DNA of 33,403 nt from Clostridia bacterium. GTDB lineage: Bacteria > Bacillota > Clostridia > Christensenellales > Christensenellaceae. The DNA lies in assembly GCA_014805015.1 (NCBI GenBank), contig JAAUYQ010000087.1:1-33403 (forward strand), read 5' to 3'. The translations under genes were made by a program, and so were the position numbers. The notes below the pieces were generated by a model. It did not search any database and was not told where the DNA came from. It worked only from the letters and a program-made list of their open reading frames with translations. The first letter of the stretch is position 1; every line of letters starts with the position of its first letter. Of the stretch, positions 8,601 through 15,865 are shown piece by piece.

Positions 8601-9319
8601 ATCTCCGGATCGCCCAGGTGCGTTCCGAATGTCGTGTGCCGGCAGTGATCAGACCAGTATGTATCCACAACCCGCACTTCTGTGATCGTTGGATCCCGGT
8701 GCTCCTCGTCACGGAAGTACGCCTGCAGAAAGGCCAGATCAGCGCTGTCCATAGCGAGTCCGAGCTCCCGGCGCACATCTTCGAGCCCGCGGCCGTCAAA
8801 GGCTGTAAACCCGGTCAGCGTTGCCACCATCGGTGCCGGCGTCAGCTCCTGCCGGAGCGTTTCCGGCTTCTCGGAAGACGCCTCCCGCGATTCCACCGGG
8901 TTGATCAGATGCGATCTCGCGGCTTCGAGATCCACCTCCGTGAGATCTCCCTGCAGAAGGTACACTTTGGCGCTCGCCGTCTCCGGACGCTCACCGCCTG
9001 TCAGCATGGCCACACACTGGGCCAGCGAGTCCGCCCGCTGATCAAACTGCCCCGGCAGCGCCTCAACTGCAAGCGTATGCCAGCCGTTTCCGGGGTCCGG
9101 GTACTGCTCGTCCCAGACAAAGTCGACCTGCGGTTCCGCCAGAACAGCGGTCCGGACCCGATCGTAAACCGGCTCGTCTATCCCCTCGAGGTCGTAGCGG
9201 TTGAGAATCCGGACCTGCTCAAGGGCGCGCAGTCCCAGAAACTCCCGCAGCTCCCGCTTCAGACGCTCCGCTTCGGGCGATAGTCCCGGTTTCTTTTCGG
9301 TGTAGGCTCGGAACACCAT
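5651..9319 (-). CDS. purL: Phosphoribosylformylglycinamidine synthase, single-chain PurL
   Basis: This 1222-residue enzyme converts FGAR, ATP and glutamine to FGAM, the fourth step of purine synthesis, in the cytoplasm. It is the large fused form, combining the synthase with its glutaminase, so no PurS or PurQ is needed. The N-terminal PurS-like part covers about the first 150 residues. The two AIRS-type halves follow, with DTYWSDHCRHTTF and ETHNHPTEIEPFGGAATCIGG visible. The C-terminal class I glutaminase has GTNCEYDSARA, nucleophile Cys1063 in MLGICNGFQAL, and His1193/Glu1195 in GHSER. The ATG shares its A with the TGA of purD (TGATG), which suggests coupled translation; AAGGA lies nine bases upstream. 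It is the only gene in this window with a clearly intact glutaminase site. Confidence 0.98.
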   Translation of the reverse strand: MVFRAYTEKKPGLSPEAERLKRELREFLGLRALEQVRILNRYDLEGIDEPVYDRVRTAVLAEPQVDFVWDEQYPDPGNGWHTLAVEALPGQFDQRADSLAQCVAMLTGGERPETASAKVYLLQGDLTEVDLEAARSHLINPVESREASSEKPETLRQELTPAPMVATLTGFTAFDGRGLEDVRRELGLAMDSADLAFLQAYFRDEEHRDPTITEVRVVDTYWSDHCRHTTFGTHLGDPEIEEPEVSRAWEEYLQARSEVYGDDANSRPVTLMDMATLGSKLLKKRGLLPELDESEEVNACSIHVPAVVNGAEQDWLLMFKNETHNHPTEIEPFGGAATCIGGCIRDPLSGRAYVHQAMRVTGCGDPRAPFAGTLKGKLPQRRIAQTAAEGYSSYGNQIGLATGHVAEVYHPGYIAKHLETGAVVGAVRSDAVRRERPEPGDVVILLGGRTGRDGIGGATGSSKTHDLTSLSSMASEVQKGNAPEERKLQRLFRNPEAAGMIKRCNDFGAGGVAVAVGELADGLVIDLDAVRKKYEGLDGTELAISESQERMAVVVAPGDVERFTEAAARENVEAYPVASVQAEPRMVMKWQGRTVLDLSRAFLNTNGAVRQAGVRVPARGSEPSSLPSSLREAASDLAFASRRGLTERFDSTVGAGSVLMPFGGRSQRTPAQVMAALLPVAPDETTSQASLMSWAFDPAVMSANPYQGAFESVEVSLAKLVAAGGDWKKAYLTMQEFFGRPGEDPERWGLPFAALLGALVAQLQYGRPAIGGKDSMSGSFLDLDVPPTLISFAVTPIDAKAVLSPEFKTAGSPVYLFGSDGNREAAWDAMLALAAEGRVRAAWAVERTPAEGIINMSFGNGIGFESDMQDLLWKAAAGTIVAELTAPVDIPEAQQIGTTTSAARIRIGSDEEQVSNLLSLSEAVLADVYPTQTEGGEALQIQPVPSATPVYHGPALARPRVVIPVFPGTNCEYDSARACIAGGLDPQILVMRTLTPADLSASVEELEKLIQQAQIVFLPGGFSGGDEPEGSAKFIVSLLRNPRVSDAVHDLLKNRDGLMLGICNGFQALIKTGLVPYGEIRQPDETSPTLTANTIGRHQSMIVRTAVVNCRSPWLLGTKPGEVYSVPVSHGEGRFLASPEVLTALAQNGQIATQYVDEDGRPSMDTDWNPNGSVWAVEGITSPDGRIFGKMGHSERIGENLYRNVAGSYDMGLFRSAVQYFA

Positions 9320-10605
9320 CAGATGCGGTCCTTCCCGTGCTGGTCGGCCTCAAGTGCCCGCCGGCCGATGTCGCGGCGCATATACGCCCCCTCAAATCGT
9401 ACCTGCTCAGCAAGCCCGTACGCTTTTTGCACAGCTTCTTCCAGGGTATCCGCCACTGCTGTCACGCCGAGGACCCGGCCGCCGGCTGTCACAAGCCCGC
9501 CATCCTGCTCCCTTGCCCCGGCCACGAAAATCTCCTCGTCACTGCCCGGCTCCGGGAGCGAAATCGGGAACCCGCTGCCGTAGCTCTCTGGGTAGCCGCC
9601 AGAAGCCACGATGACGCAGCAGGCACTTTTGTCGCGGTTCCGGATCGTTTGCGGATCCAGCGTGCCGCCGCTCACAGCGAGCATGGCATCAAGCAGACTG
9701 GTCTCAAGCAGCGGCAGCACCACCTGCGCTTCCGGATCGCCGAACCGGCAGTTGTATTCAATCACTTTGGGGCCGTCCGGCGTCAGCATAAGCCCGAAAT
9801 AGAGGCACCCCTTAAAGGGCCGGCCCTCCTCACGCATGCCGTCCACCGTCGGCTGAAAGATCTCGCGCATGCATTGCTCCGCAATCTCTTCGGTATAGTA
9901 CGGATTCGGCGCAATGGTTCCCATACCGCCGGTATTGAGGCCCTGGTCGCCGTCAAGCGCCCGCTTATGGTCCATGGAAGAGACCATGGGCGCGACTGCA
10001 CTGCCGTCCGTGAAAGCCAGCACGGAAACTTCCGGTCCGGTCAGAAATTCTTCTACCACAATCCGCTCTCCGCTTTTTCCGAACGCTTTTTCCTGCATCA
10101 TGGCCCGCACGGCCGCTTCAGCCGCTTCGCGCGTTTCGCAGATCCGCACACCCTTACCAAGCGCCAGGCCGTCTGCCTTGACGACCACCGGCAGCGGGGC
10201 CTCGCGCACGTACGCAAGCGCTGCCTGCGGATCCTCGAACACCTCTGCGCTGCCCGTCGGAATACCGTTGCGATGCATGAATTCCTTGGCAAAAATCTTA
10301 CTGCCTTCGAGCTGGGCAGCCGCTTTACGCGGACCGAAGCAGGCAGTGCCGGCCTGCTCCAGCGCATCCACGGCGCCGGCCACCAGCGGATCGTCCGGCG
10401 CAACGACCGCAAGGCCAATGTCATTTGCCTTGGCAAACTCCACCAGCGCCGCAATGTCCATGGCCGGTATGTCCACAAGCTCTGCGTCCCGCGCAATGCC
10501 GCCGTTCCCAGGCGCACAGTAGACCGTTTCCACGCGTGGATCCTCTTTCAGCTTGCGGATAATGGCGTGCTCACGTCCGCCGCTGCCAACGACCAGTATA
10601 TTCAT
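9319..10605 (-). CDS. purD: Phosphoribosylamine-glycine ligase
   Basis: This ATP-grasp enzyme joins phosphoribosylamine and glycine to make GAR, the second step of purine synthesis. The protein starts MNILVVGSGGREHAI, the diagnostic N-terminus of the family, at ATG 10605; the open frame runs further upstream but that part is not homologous. Length is 428 residues, normal for PurD. GPEVSVLAFTDG, NTGGMGTIAPNPYYT and EYNCRFGDPEAQ mark the ATP-grasp and metal-binding regions. Its stop overlaps the purL start by one base. There is no purine-rich sequence just before the ATG. The only good Shine-Dalgarno, GGAAAGGAG, is 33 bases away across a perfect palindrome, described separately. Confidence 0.98.
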   Translation of the reverse strand: MNILVVGSGGREHAIIRKLKEDPRVETVYCAPGNGGIARDAELVDIPAMDIAALVEFAKANDIGLAVVAPDDPLVAGAVDALEQAGTACFGPRKAAAQLEGSKIFAKEFMHRNGIPTGSAEVFEDPQAALAYVREAPLPVVVKADGLALGKGVRICETREAAEAAVRAMMQEKAFGKSGERIVVEEFLTGPEVSVLAFTDGSAVAPMVSSMDHKRALDGDQGLNTGGMGTIAPNPYYTEEIAEQCMREIFQPTVDGMREEGRPFKGCLYFGLMLTPDGPKVIEYNCRFGDPEAQVVLPLLETSLLDAMLAVSGGTLDPQTIRNRDKSACCVIVASGGYPESYGSGFPISLPEPGSDEEIFVAGAREQDGGLVTAGGRVLGVTAVADTLEEAVQKAYGLAEQVRFEGAYMRRDIGRRALEADQHGKDRI

Positions 10606-10645
10606 AAATAAATCCGGACAGCACTGCTGTCCGGCAATCTCCTTT
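10606..10645 (-). promoter_or_regulatory. Shine-Dalgarno/hairpin/start arrangement for purD
   Basis: Minus-strand order is AAAGGAG (plus 10639-10645), four bases, then CCGGACAGCA-G-TGCTGTCCGG (10614-10634), then ATTTATTT and the ATG at 10605. The palindrome is perfect over 21 bases, giving an 8-bp GC-rich stem with a 5-base loop. Linear spacing is 33 nt. With the hairpin folded out it is 12 nt. No second Shine-Dalgarno exists nearer the ATG. The phage T4 gene 25 leader is a known precedent for a hairpin bridging a distant Shine-Dalgarno. Confidence 0.65.
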
Positions 10646-10675
10646 CCTGCCCCGAGGGCGCTGCGTTCGAGACCG

Positions 10676-11860
10676 TCAGTGATGGAACAGACGCATGCCG
10701 GTGCAGGCCATGACCATATCGTGGTCATCGCAGGCCTGGATCACCAGATCATCCCGGATAGAGCCCCCAGGCTGCGCCACATATTTGACACCGCTGCGCC
10801 ATGCCCGCTCGATGTTGTCTGAAAACGGGAAAAACGCATCACTTGCCAGGGCCGCATTCCGTCTACCGGCCAGCCACTCACGTTTTTCGTCTTCTGTAAG
10901 CGGCTCAGGCCGCACGGTGAAATAGCGCTGCCAGATGCCTTCTTCACAGACATCCTCTTCATTGCCGTTGATATAGCCGTCGATGACGTTGTCGCGGTCC
11001 GGCCGGCCGAGACTGTCCAGAAACGGCAGGTTCAGCACTTTCGGGTGCTGCCGCAGATGCCAGGTGTCAGCCTTAGTGCCGGCAAGCCGGGTGCAGTGTA
11101 TGCGGCTCTGCTGACCTGCACCGACGCCGATAGCCTGCCCGTCCATGGCATAGCAGACGGAATTGGACTGCGTATACTTGAGCGTAATCAGCGCCACCAG
11201 AAGGTCCCGGACTGCTTCTTCAGGCAGGTCCCGGTTTTTCGTGACGATATTGGTCAGGTCCTCGGCAGTCGGCACGTACGTATTGTGGCCCTGTTCAAAC
11301 GTGATGCCGAAGACATCCTTGGTCTCGGTTTCCGGGGGTACGTAGTCCGGATCGATGCGCACGATGTTATAGTTTCCCTTGCGTTTTTTCTTCAGAATCT
11401 CAAGTGCTTCCTCACTGTAGCCCGGAGCGATAATGCCGTCAGAGACCTCCCGGGCCAGGATCCGGGCTGTGACAGCATCGCACTCCGTGCTCAGGGCAAC
11501 CCAGTCGCCAAAGGAAGACATCCGGTCTGTGCCGCGGGCCCGGGCATAGGCACAGGCAGCCGGCGACGAATCAAGGCCTTCAATATCATCGACCCAGCAC
11601 GCTTTTTTCAGCGTGTCGCTGAGCGGAAGTCCAAGCGCCGCCGACGTCGGCGAGACGTGCTTGAACGAAGCCGCTGCCGGCAGACCGGTGACAGCCGAGA
11701 GTTCCTTCACAAGCTGCCAGGCGTTGAGCGCGTCCAGGAAATTGATGTACCCCGGTCTGCCGTTCAGAACCTCGACCGGCATGTCTCTGCCGTCCCGCAT
11801 AAAGACGCGGGCCGGCTTCTGGTTTGGATTGCACCCGTACTTCAGCTCAAGCTCATCCAT
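10676..11860 (-). CDS. purH: AICAR transformylase, stand-alone (PurH C-terminal type)
   Basis: This 394-residue enzyme formylates AICAR with 10-formyl-tetrahydrofolate to give FAICAR, the ninth step. It corresponds to the transformylase half of PurH only; the N-terminal IMP cyclohydrolase (MGS-like) half is missing and its job is taken by the next gene upstream. ELKYGCNPNQKPARV is the family's opening, and SFKHVSPTSAALG holds the catalytic Lys-His pair. The domain also contains SDGIIAPGYSEEALEILKKKRKGNYNI, ending PGGSIRDDLVIQACDDHDMVMACTGMRLFHH. The start is ATG 11860, preceded by GAGGAGACTGTTG. An in-frame upstream extension would cut into the preceding gene. It overlaps the stop of the purO-like gene by eight bases, which points to translational coupling of two consecutive pathway steps. 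Confidence 0.95.
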   Translation of the reverse strand: MDELELKYGCNPNQKPARVFMRDGRDMPVEVLNGRPGYINFLDALNAWQLVKELSAVTGLPAAASFKHVSPTSAALGLPLSDTLKKACWVDDIEGLDSSPAACAYARARGTDRMSSFGDWVALSTECDAVTARILAREVSDGIIAPGYSEEALEILKKKRKGNYNIVRIDPDYVPPETETKDVFGITFEQGHNTYVPTAEDLTNIVTKNRDLPEEAVRDLLVALITLKYTQSNSVCYAMDGQAIGVGAGQQSRIHCTRLAGTKADTWHLRQHPKVLNLPFLDSLGRPDRDNVIDGYINGNEEDVCEEGIWQRYFTVRPEPLTEDEKREWLAGRRNAALASDAFFPFSDNIERAWRSGVKYVAQPGGSIRDDLVIQACDDHDMVMACTGMRLFHH

Positions 11861-12668
11861 CAACAGTCTCCTCTGCCGCCGGGGCAGGACCGTCTGCCGC
11901 GGCGCTCGCATTGTCGGCAGCGCTTTCCGCTTCTGCGGCAGCCTTTTCTGCCGCCTCCTTCAGATAGTTGCCGTTCACAATGAAGGCTTTCATCTCCCGC
12001 GTGCTCAGATTCACGAAGGCCGCGTAAACCGAAACCCGGTTGTCCTCATTAAGCGAATCCCAGAGGGCTTCCGCGAGCTCCTGCGGTCCGGTCTGCGGCA
12101 AGTTTACGTACAGCGGTTCCCCTGTGAAGGAAGGCAGCGGCGAGCCGTCATCCTGGTATGTGCAGATAAACTGACCTGCGCCCGCCGGCGGATTCTCATA
12201 TTCGAAGTATGCGCGGCAGCAGCAGGACGGATCACCGTCCAGAGCGCGGATAATAGAGAGCATATAGGAGCCGTCCGGCGAGAGGACGCCGGTGATGCGG
12301 GGTGTCCAGTTGGGATCATCCGGCTCAAACCGTCTGGCCGCGAGAGCCTGCTGCGCTGTCCAGCCGGCAGCGGCTGCCGAGCGCACTGAGTCTGTCTGAT
12401 CGCCGTTGCTCACAACAGTGCGGCCGTCCCCCAGCTTCGCGACAGCATTGTAGATGATCAGGGACGGATCCTCCATTTTGCTCTCATCATATGCCTTTGT
12501 GCGGGCGCCGTCGTTGGTTTCCTCGAGAACGCGGTTGCGGCTGTTGGCGCTGCGTCCCATGATAAAGTAGGCAATCACGCCGTTTTCCCCGTCAGGACTC
12601 CTGCCGAGCAGAATTCCCCGGCCGGGATAGCGCTTCTGTTTCAGATACTGGAAAAGATCCTGCTTCAT
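11853..12668 (-). CDS. purO: IMP cyclohydrolase, PurO-type
   Basis: This closes FAICAR to IMP, the final step. The protein has the PurO-type fold known from archaea and also found in Clostridia: GRGILLGRSPDGENGVIAYFIMGRSANSRNRV near the N-terminus, then DPSLIIYNAVAKLGDGRTVVSNGDQTDSV, and PNWTPRITGVLSPDGSYMLSIIRALDGDP in the middle. At 271 residues it is longer than usual because of an acidic, alanine-rich tail from about residue 235 (KEAAEKAAAEAESAADNASAAADG), which looks disordered. It lies directly before the transformylase and overlaps it. The ATG at 12668 has no adjacent Shine-Dalgarno; the good one lies 54 bases upstream across a strong hairpin. Confidence 0.93.
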   Translation of the reverse strand: MKQDLFQYLKQKRYPGRGILLGRSPDGENGVIAYFIMGRSANSRNRVLEETNDGARTKAYDESKMEDPSLIIYNAVAKLGDGRTVVSNGDQTDSVRSAAAAGWTAQQALAARRFEPDDPNWTPRITGVLSPDGSYMLSIIRALDGDPSCCCRAYFEYENPPAGAGQFICTYQDDGSPLPSFTGEPLYVNLPQTGPQELAEALWDSLNEDNRVSVYAAFVNLSTREMKAFIVNGNYLKEAAEKAAAEAESAADNASAAADGPAPAAEETVDG

Positions 12669-12729
12669 GAACTCGCGGCAGGGAGACTCCCACCTCTGCA
12701 GGCAGGGGAGGACTGCCGCACACTCCTTT
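12669..12729 (-). promoter_or_regulatory. Shine-Dalgarno/hairpin/start arrangement for the purO-like gene
   Basis: Minus-strand order is AAAGGAG (plus 12723-12729), three bases, a hairpin closed by GCGGCAG/CTGCCGC (12713-12719 with 12675-12681), then GAGTTC and ATG at 12668. Inside the 7-bp closing stem, CTCCC can pair with GGGAG to extend the structure. Linear spacing is 54 nt; with the 45-nt hairpin looped out it becomes 9 nt, a near-ideal distance. GAG, three bases from the ATG, is too close to act as a Shine-Dalgarno. Confidence 0.65.
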
Positions 12730-12801
12730 CAGACCTGTCTCGTGCCTCCGGTTTTGTATCGTTAGACTGCAGCTTCAGTGCGAGACCAAGAAATAGCTGC
12801 T

Positions 12802-13422
12802 TCAGGCATTTTCCTGTGCCGGTCCGCCCTTTTTCCGGTTAAGCTCCGCGGCCACCATCTGGGCGGCCTGCGGCAGGATAACCCATTCTGCCTGTTCCAT
12901 CACACGGCGCTGCAGCGTGGCCGGGCTGTCGTCCGGTTCCACCTCAACTGCTTTCTGCAGAATAATTTTACCACCGTCCGGGATTTCATTAACGTAGTGA
13001 ACAGTTGCTCCGGTCACCTTGACGCCGTAGTCAAGAGCTGCCTTATGGACCTTCAGTCCGTAGAATCCTTTGCCGCAGAAGGATGGGATCAGCGACGGAT
13101 GAATGTTGAGCACGGGCGCGTCAAACCGGCGCAGAAAGTCGGCACTCAGAATACCGAGAAAGCCGGCGAGGATACCCATGTCGATATCATTTTCCCGAAG
13201 TGCCGCCAGGACTTTTTCTTCAAAGCCCTCTTCTTTTCTGGGAATTACCACCGCCGGAATTCCGGCGCGCTCTGCCCGCTCAATGGCACCGATCCCCGGC
13301 TTGTCCGCAATTACGAGGGCAATCGTGCCGTCAGGCAGTGCTCCCGCCTGCTCAGCGTCTATGAGCGCTTGCAGGTTGGTGCCGCCTCCCGAGGCGAAAA
13401 CTGCAATGCGTGCCCTGCTCAT
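12802..13422 (-). CDS. purN: GAR transformylase PurN (folate-dependent)
   Basis: This formylates GAR with 10-formyl-tetrahydrofolate, the third step. Length is 206 residues, standard for PurN. It opens RIAVFASGGGTNLQALIDA, has the catalytic Asn and His in VLNIHPSLIPSF, and the conserved GATVHYVNEIPDGGKII containing the catalytic Asp. The ATG overlaps the purM stop by four bases (ATGA), and GGGAG lies eight bases upstream, so translation is likely coupled. A 133-base gap follows, holding the hairpin leader of the next gene. No promoter in that gap is convincing. Confidence 0.98.
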   Translation of the reverse strand: MSRARIAVFASGGGTNLQALIDAEQAGALPDGTIALVIADKPGIGAIERAERAGIPAVVIPRKEEGFEEKVLAALRENDIDMGILAGFLGILSADFLRRFDAPVLNIHPSLIPSFCGKGFYGLKVHKAALDYGVKVTGATVHYVNEIPDGGKIILQKAVEVEPDDSPATLQRRVMEQAEWVILPQAAQMVAAELNRKKGGPAQENA

Positions 13423-14441
13423 ACGGACTGCTCCCGCACCACGCGTCCTATCCGCACCGGACGTGCCCCGGCTTCTTGGGCTGCCTTCATTATTTCCTGC
13501 TCCGCCTGCGGTGCACCGACCAGCACCATACCGATTCCCATGTTAAAGGTGTTAAGCATATCGCGCCTCGAGACTTGGCCGCGTGCAGCCACTGCGCAGA
13601 ATATTCCGGGCACTTCCCAGGCCTCGTAGTCTATTTCCGCTTCGAGTCCGGCCGGCAGGCACCTCGGCAGATTCTCAATGAGTCCGCCGCCCGTTATGTG
13701 TGCGGCAGCGTGCAGGCCGCCGGTCTTCATGGCAGAGAGCACCGGCCGCACATAGATCTCTGTCGGCTGCAGCAGCTCCTCGCCAAGTGGTCTCTGCGTT
13801 TCTTCGAGCATCAGGCTGAGATCCGCGTTTTCAACATCAAAAACCTTGCGGACCAGCGAATACCCGTTTGAATGCAGGCCTGAGGACCGCAGCCCGATCA
13901 GGACGTCGCCTTCGCGGACGCGGCTGCTTCCGAGCATGTCTGCTTTATCCACAAGACCCACGGCAAAGCCGGCAAGGTCGTAATCGTCAGGCTCCATAAG
14001 GCCCGGATGCTCAGCCGTTTCGCCGCCAATGAGAGCGCAGCCGGCTTCGACGCAGCCTTCCGCGACCCCGGCTACAATCTCCGCCACCTTCTCCGGCACA
14101 TTCTTCCCGATGGCGATGTAATCCAGAAAAAAGAGCGGCCGGGCACCGGCACAGACAATATCGTTGACGCACATGGCGACGCAGTCGATGCCGACCGTGA
14201 CGTGCCGGCCCAGCAGCTGCGCAATACGGATCTTTGTGCCGACGCCGTCCGTTCCCGAAACCAGGCATGGCTCGCGCATTCCTGCATCCGGCAGGGCGAA
14301 CACCCCGCCGAAATCCCCGACTTTGCCGGCGCCGGGAATCAGCGTGCGCTCGATATGTTTTTTCATCAGTTCGACGCCGCGGTAGCCCGCCGTGATATCC
14401 ACGCCTGCAGCTGCATACGCGTCTGAAAAGCTGTCCTGCAT
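13419..14441 (-). CDS. purM: AIR synthetase (FGAM cyclo-ligase)
   Basis: This ATP-dependent enzyme cyclises FGAM to AIR, the fifth step. The protein is 340 residues, typical for PurM. It starts MQDSFSDAYAAAGVDITAGYRGVELMKKH at ATG 14441, with GGGGGAGG five bases upstream. The longer in-frame start inside purF is not homologous. GTDGVGTKIRIAQ, NDIVCAGARPLFFLDYIAIGK and ALIGGETAEHPG are the expected PurM/PurL-superfamily motifs. The start codon shares its A with the purF stop (TGATG). Confidence 0.98.
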   Translation of the reverse strand: MQDSFSDAYAAAGVDITAGYRGVELMKKHIERTLIPGAGKVGDFGGVFALPDAGMREPCLVSGTDGVGTKIRIAQLLGRHVTVGIDCVAMCVNDIVCAGARPLFFLDYIAIGKNVPEKVAEIVAGVAEGCVEAGCALIGGETAEHPGLMEPDDYDLAGFAVGLVDKADMLGSSRVREGDVLIGLRSSGLHSNGYSLVRKVFDVENADLSLMLEETQRPLGEELLQPTEIYVRPVLSAMKTGGLHAAAHITGGGLIENLPRCLPAGLEAEIDYEAWEVPGIFCAVAARGQVSRRDMLNTFNMGIGMVLVGAPQAEQEIMKAAQEAGARPVRIGRVVREQSV

Positions 14442-15862
14442 CAGTCCTCCCCCGTCCAGCAGTAGGTGCACAGACTGCACGGATCAATGCCGATCGCCTG
14501 CCTAAGTCCGTCAAGCGACTGGTACTCCAGGGAATCAAAGCCCATCTGCGAGCAGATGTGCCGGCGCAGGCTGCGGCCCCGTTCGGTGCTTGTGTCTGTA
14601 TATTCGTCCAGGTGCTCGTGCCCGCCGCCGCCTTCCAGCCTCTCCACGGTGGCTCGGGCCAGCAGCTCCATCTCGGAGTTGCTGCGGCTGAAGTTCAGGT
14701 AGCGGCAGGGAAACATGATCGGCGGGCAGGCAGAGCGCATATGTACTTCCCGGGCGCCGTTGTCAAACAGAAAGTCCACTGTCTCCCGCAGCTGCGTGCC
14801 CCGCACGATGGAATCGTCTACCAGCAGCAGTTTCTTGTCCTCAATGAGATCCCGCACCGGGATCTGCTTCATTTTGGCAACCTGATTGCGCACCGCCTGG
14901 TTTTCCGGCATAAAAGAGCGCGGCCAGGTTGGTGTGTATTTGACAAACGGCCGGGCAAAAGGAATCCCGGCTTCATGCGCATAGCCGATCGCGTGCGGCA
15001 CGCCTGAATCCGGGACACCAGCCACATAATCCACGTCCGGCAGGGTTCCGCCCTGCCTCTCGGCCGCCGCCATCAGTCGGCCGTTGCGGTTGCGCATAAC
15101 TTCCACGTTGACGCCTTCGTAGGCAGAGTTCGGGTAGCCGTAATAAGTCCAGAGGAAGGAGCACATCCGCATCTGAGAGCCAGGCTTCACAAGCGTTTCC
15201 CAGCCGTCCGGCGTGATCTTCACGATCTCGCCGGCTCCAAGCTCATGATCCGGCGCGTAGCCGAGCTTTTCGCCGGCAAACGACTCGAACGAGACGCTGT
15301 AGCCATCTTCCCCGCGTCCGATCAGCATCGGCAGGCGGCCGAGACGGTCGCGGGCGGCGACGATCCCATCTTCCTGCAGAATGAGGATCATCATGGTGCC
15401 GTCGATCACCTGCTGCGCATGCTGAATGCCCTCAACGAGGGTGGCTCGCTCGTTAATGAGCGCCGCGGTCAGTTCTGTGGAATTGACCGCACCTGAGCCC
15501 ATAGCCATAAACTGCATGCCCTGTGGCGCGAGATAATTGTTGACGAGTTCCTCCGCATTGTTGATGATGCCGACCGTGGCAATCGCGAAAATTCCGAGGT
15601 GAGAGCGGACCAGAAGGGGCTGCGGATCCGAGTCGCTGATGCAGCCGATCCCCATATTGCCGCGGAACTTACTGCAGTCCGCTTCAAACTTCGTGCGGAA
15701 CGGTGTGTTGGAAATGTTATGGATCTGCCGCTGGAAACCGTCCTGACTGTCATAGAATGCCAGGCCGCCGCGGCTGGTGCCGAGGTGTGAGTGGTAATCC
15801 ACCCCGAAGAAAACGTCGTAGACTACGTCCCTTTTGGAAACTGCGCCGAATACGCCGCCCAT
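14441..15862 (-). CDS. purF: Amidophosphoribosyltransferase PurF variant lacking the glutaminase cysteine
   Basis: This makes phosphoribosylamine from PRPP, the first step. The phosphoribosyltransferase half is intact, with LLLVDDSIVRGTQLRE as the PRPP loop. Iron-sulfur ligands also appear kept: Cys in MRMCSFLW, Cys in MFPCRYL, and C-x2-C-x2-C near the C-terminus (DPCSLCTYCWTG). The glutaminase half is altered. Canonical PurF has Cys at the mature N-terminus (CGVFG), while this protein begins MGGVFGAVSKRD, so Gly replaces the nucleophile. The usual HNG oxyanion region reads TVGIINN. A TAG lies in frame two codons before the ATG, so no longer start can supply a cysteine. I recall the same MGG-type start in other clostridial PurF proteins, which suggests a stable subfamily. 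It probably uses ammonia, free or from a partner. GGAGGAG precedes the ATG. Confidence 0.95.
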   Translation of the reverse strand: MGGVFGAVSKRDVVYDVFFGVDYHSHLGTSRGGLAFYDSQDGFQRQIHNISNTPFRTKFEADCSKFRGNMGIGCISDSDPQPLLVRSHLGIFAIATVGIINNAEELVNNYLAPQGMQFMAMGSGAVNSTELTAALINERATLVEGIQHAQQVIDGTMMILILQEDGIVAARDRLGRLPMLIGRGEDGYSVSFESFAGEKLGYAPDHELGAGEIVKITPDGWETLVKPGSQMRMCSFLWTYYGYPNSAYEGVNVEVMRNRNGRLMAAAERQGGTLPDVDYVAGVPDSGVPHAIGYAHEAGIPFARPFVKYTPTWPRSFMPENQAVRNQVAKMKQIPVRDLIEDKKLLLVDDSIVRGTQLRETVDFLFDNGAREVHMRSACPPIMFPCRYLNFSRSNSEMELLARATVERLEGGGGHEHLDEYTDTSTERGRSLRRHICSQMGFDSLEYQSLDGLRQAIGIDPCSLCTYCWTGED

Positions 15863-15865
15863 AGG

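Noticed and set aside
9337-10611. Long plus-strand frame of 424 codons opposite purD
   Set aside because: It mirrors a confidently identified gene, has no ribosome site or recognisable domain, and is typical of high-GC shadow frames.
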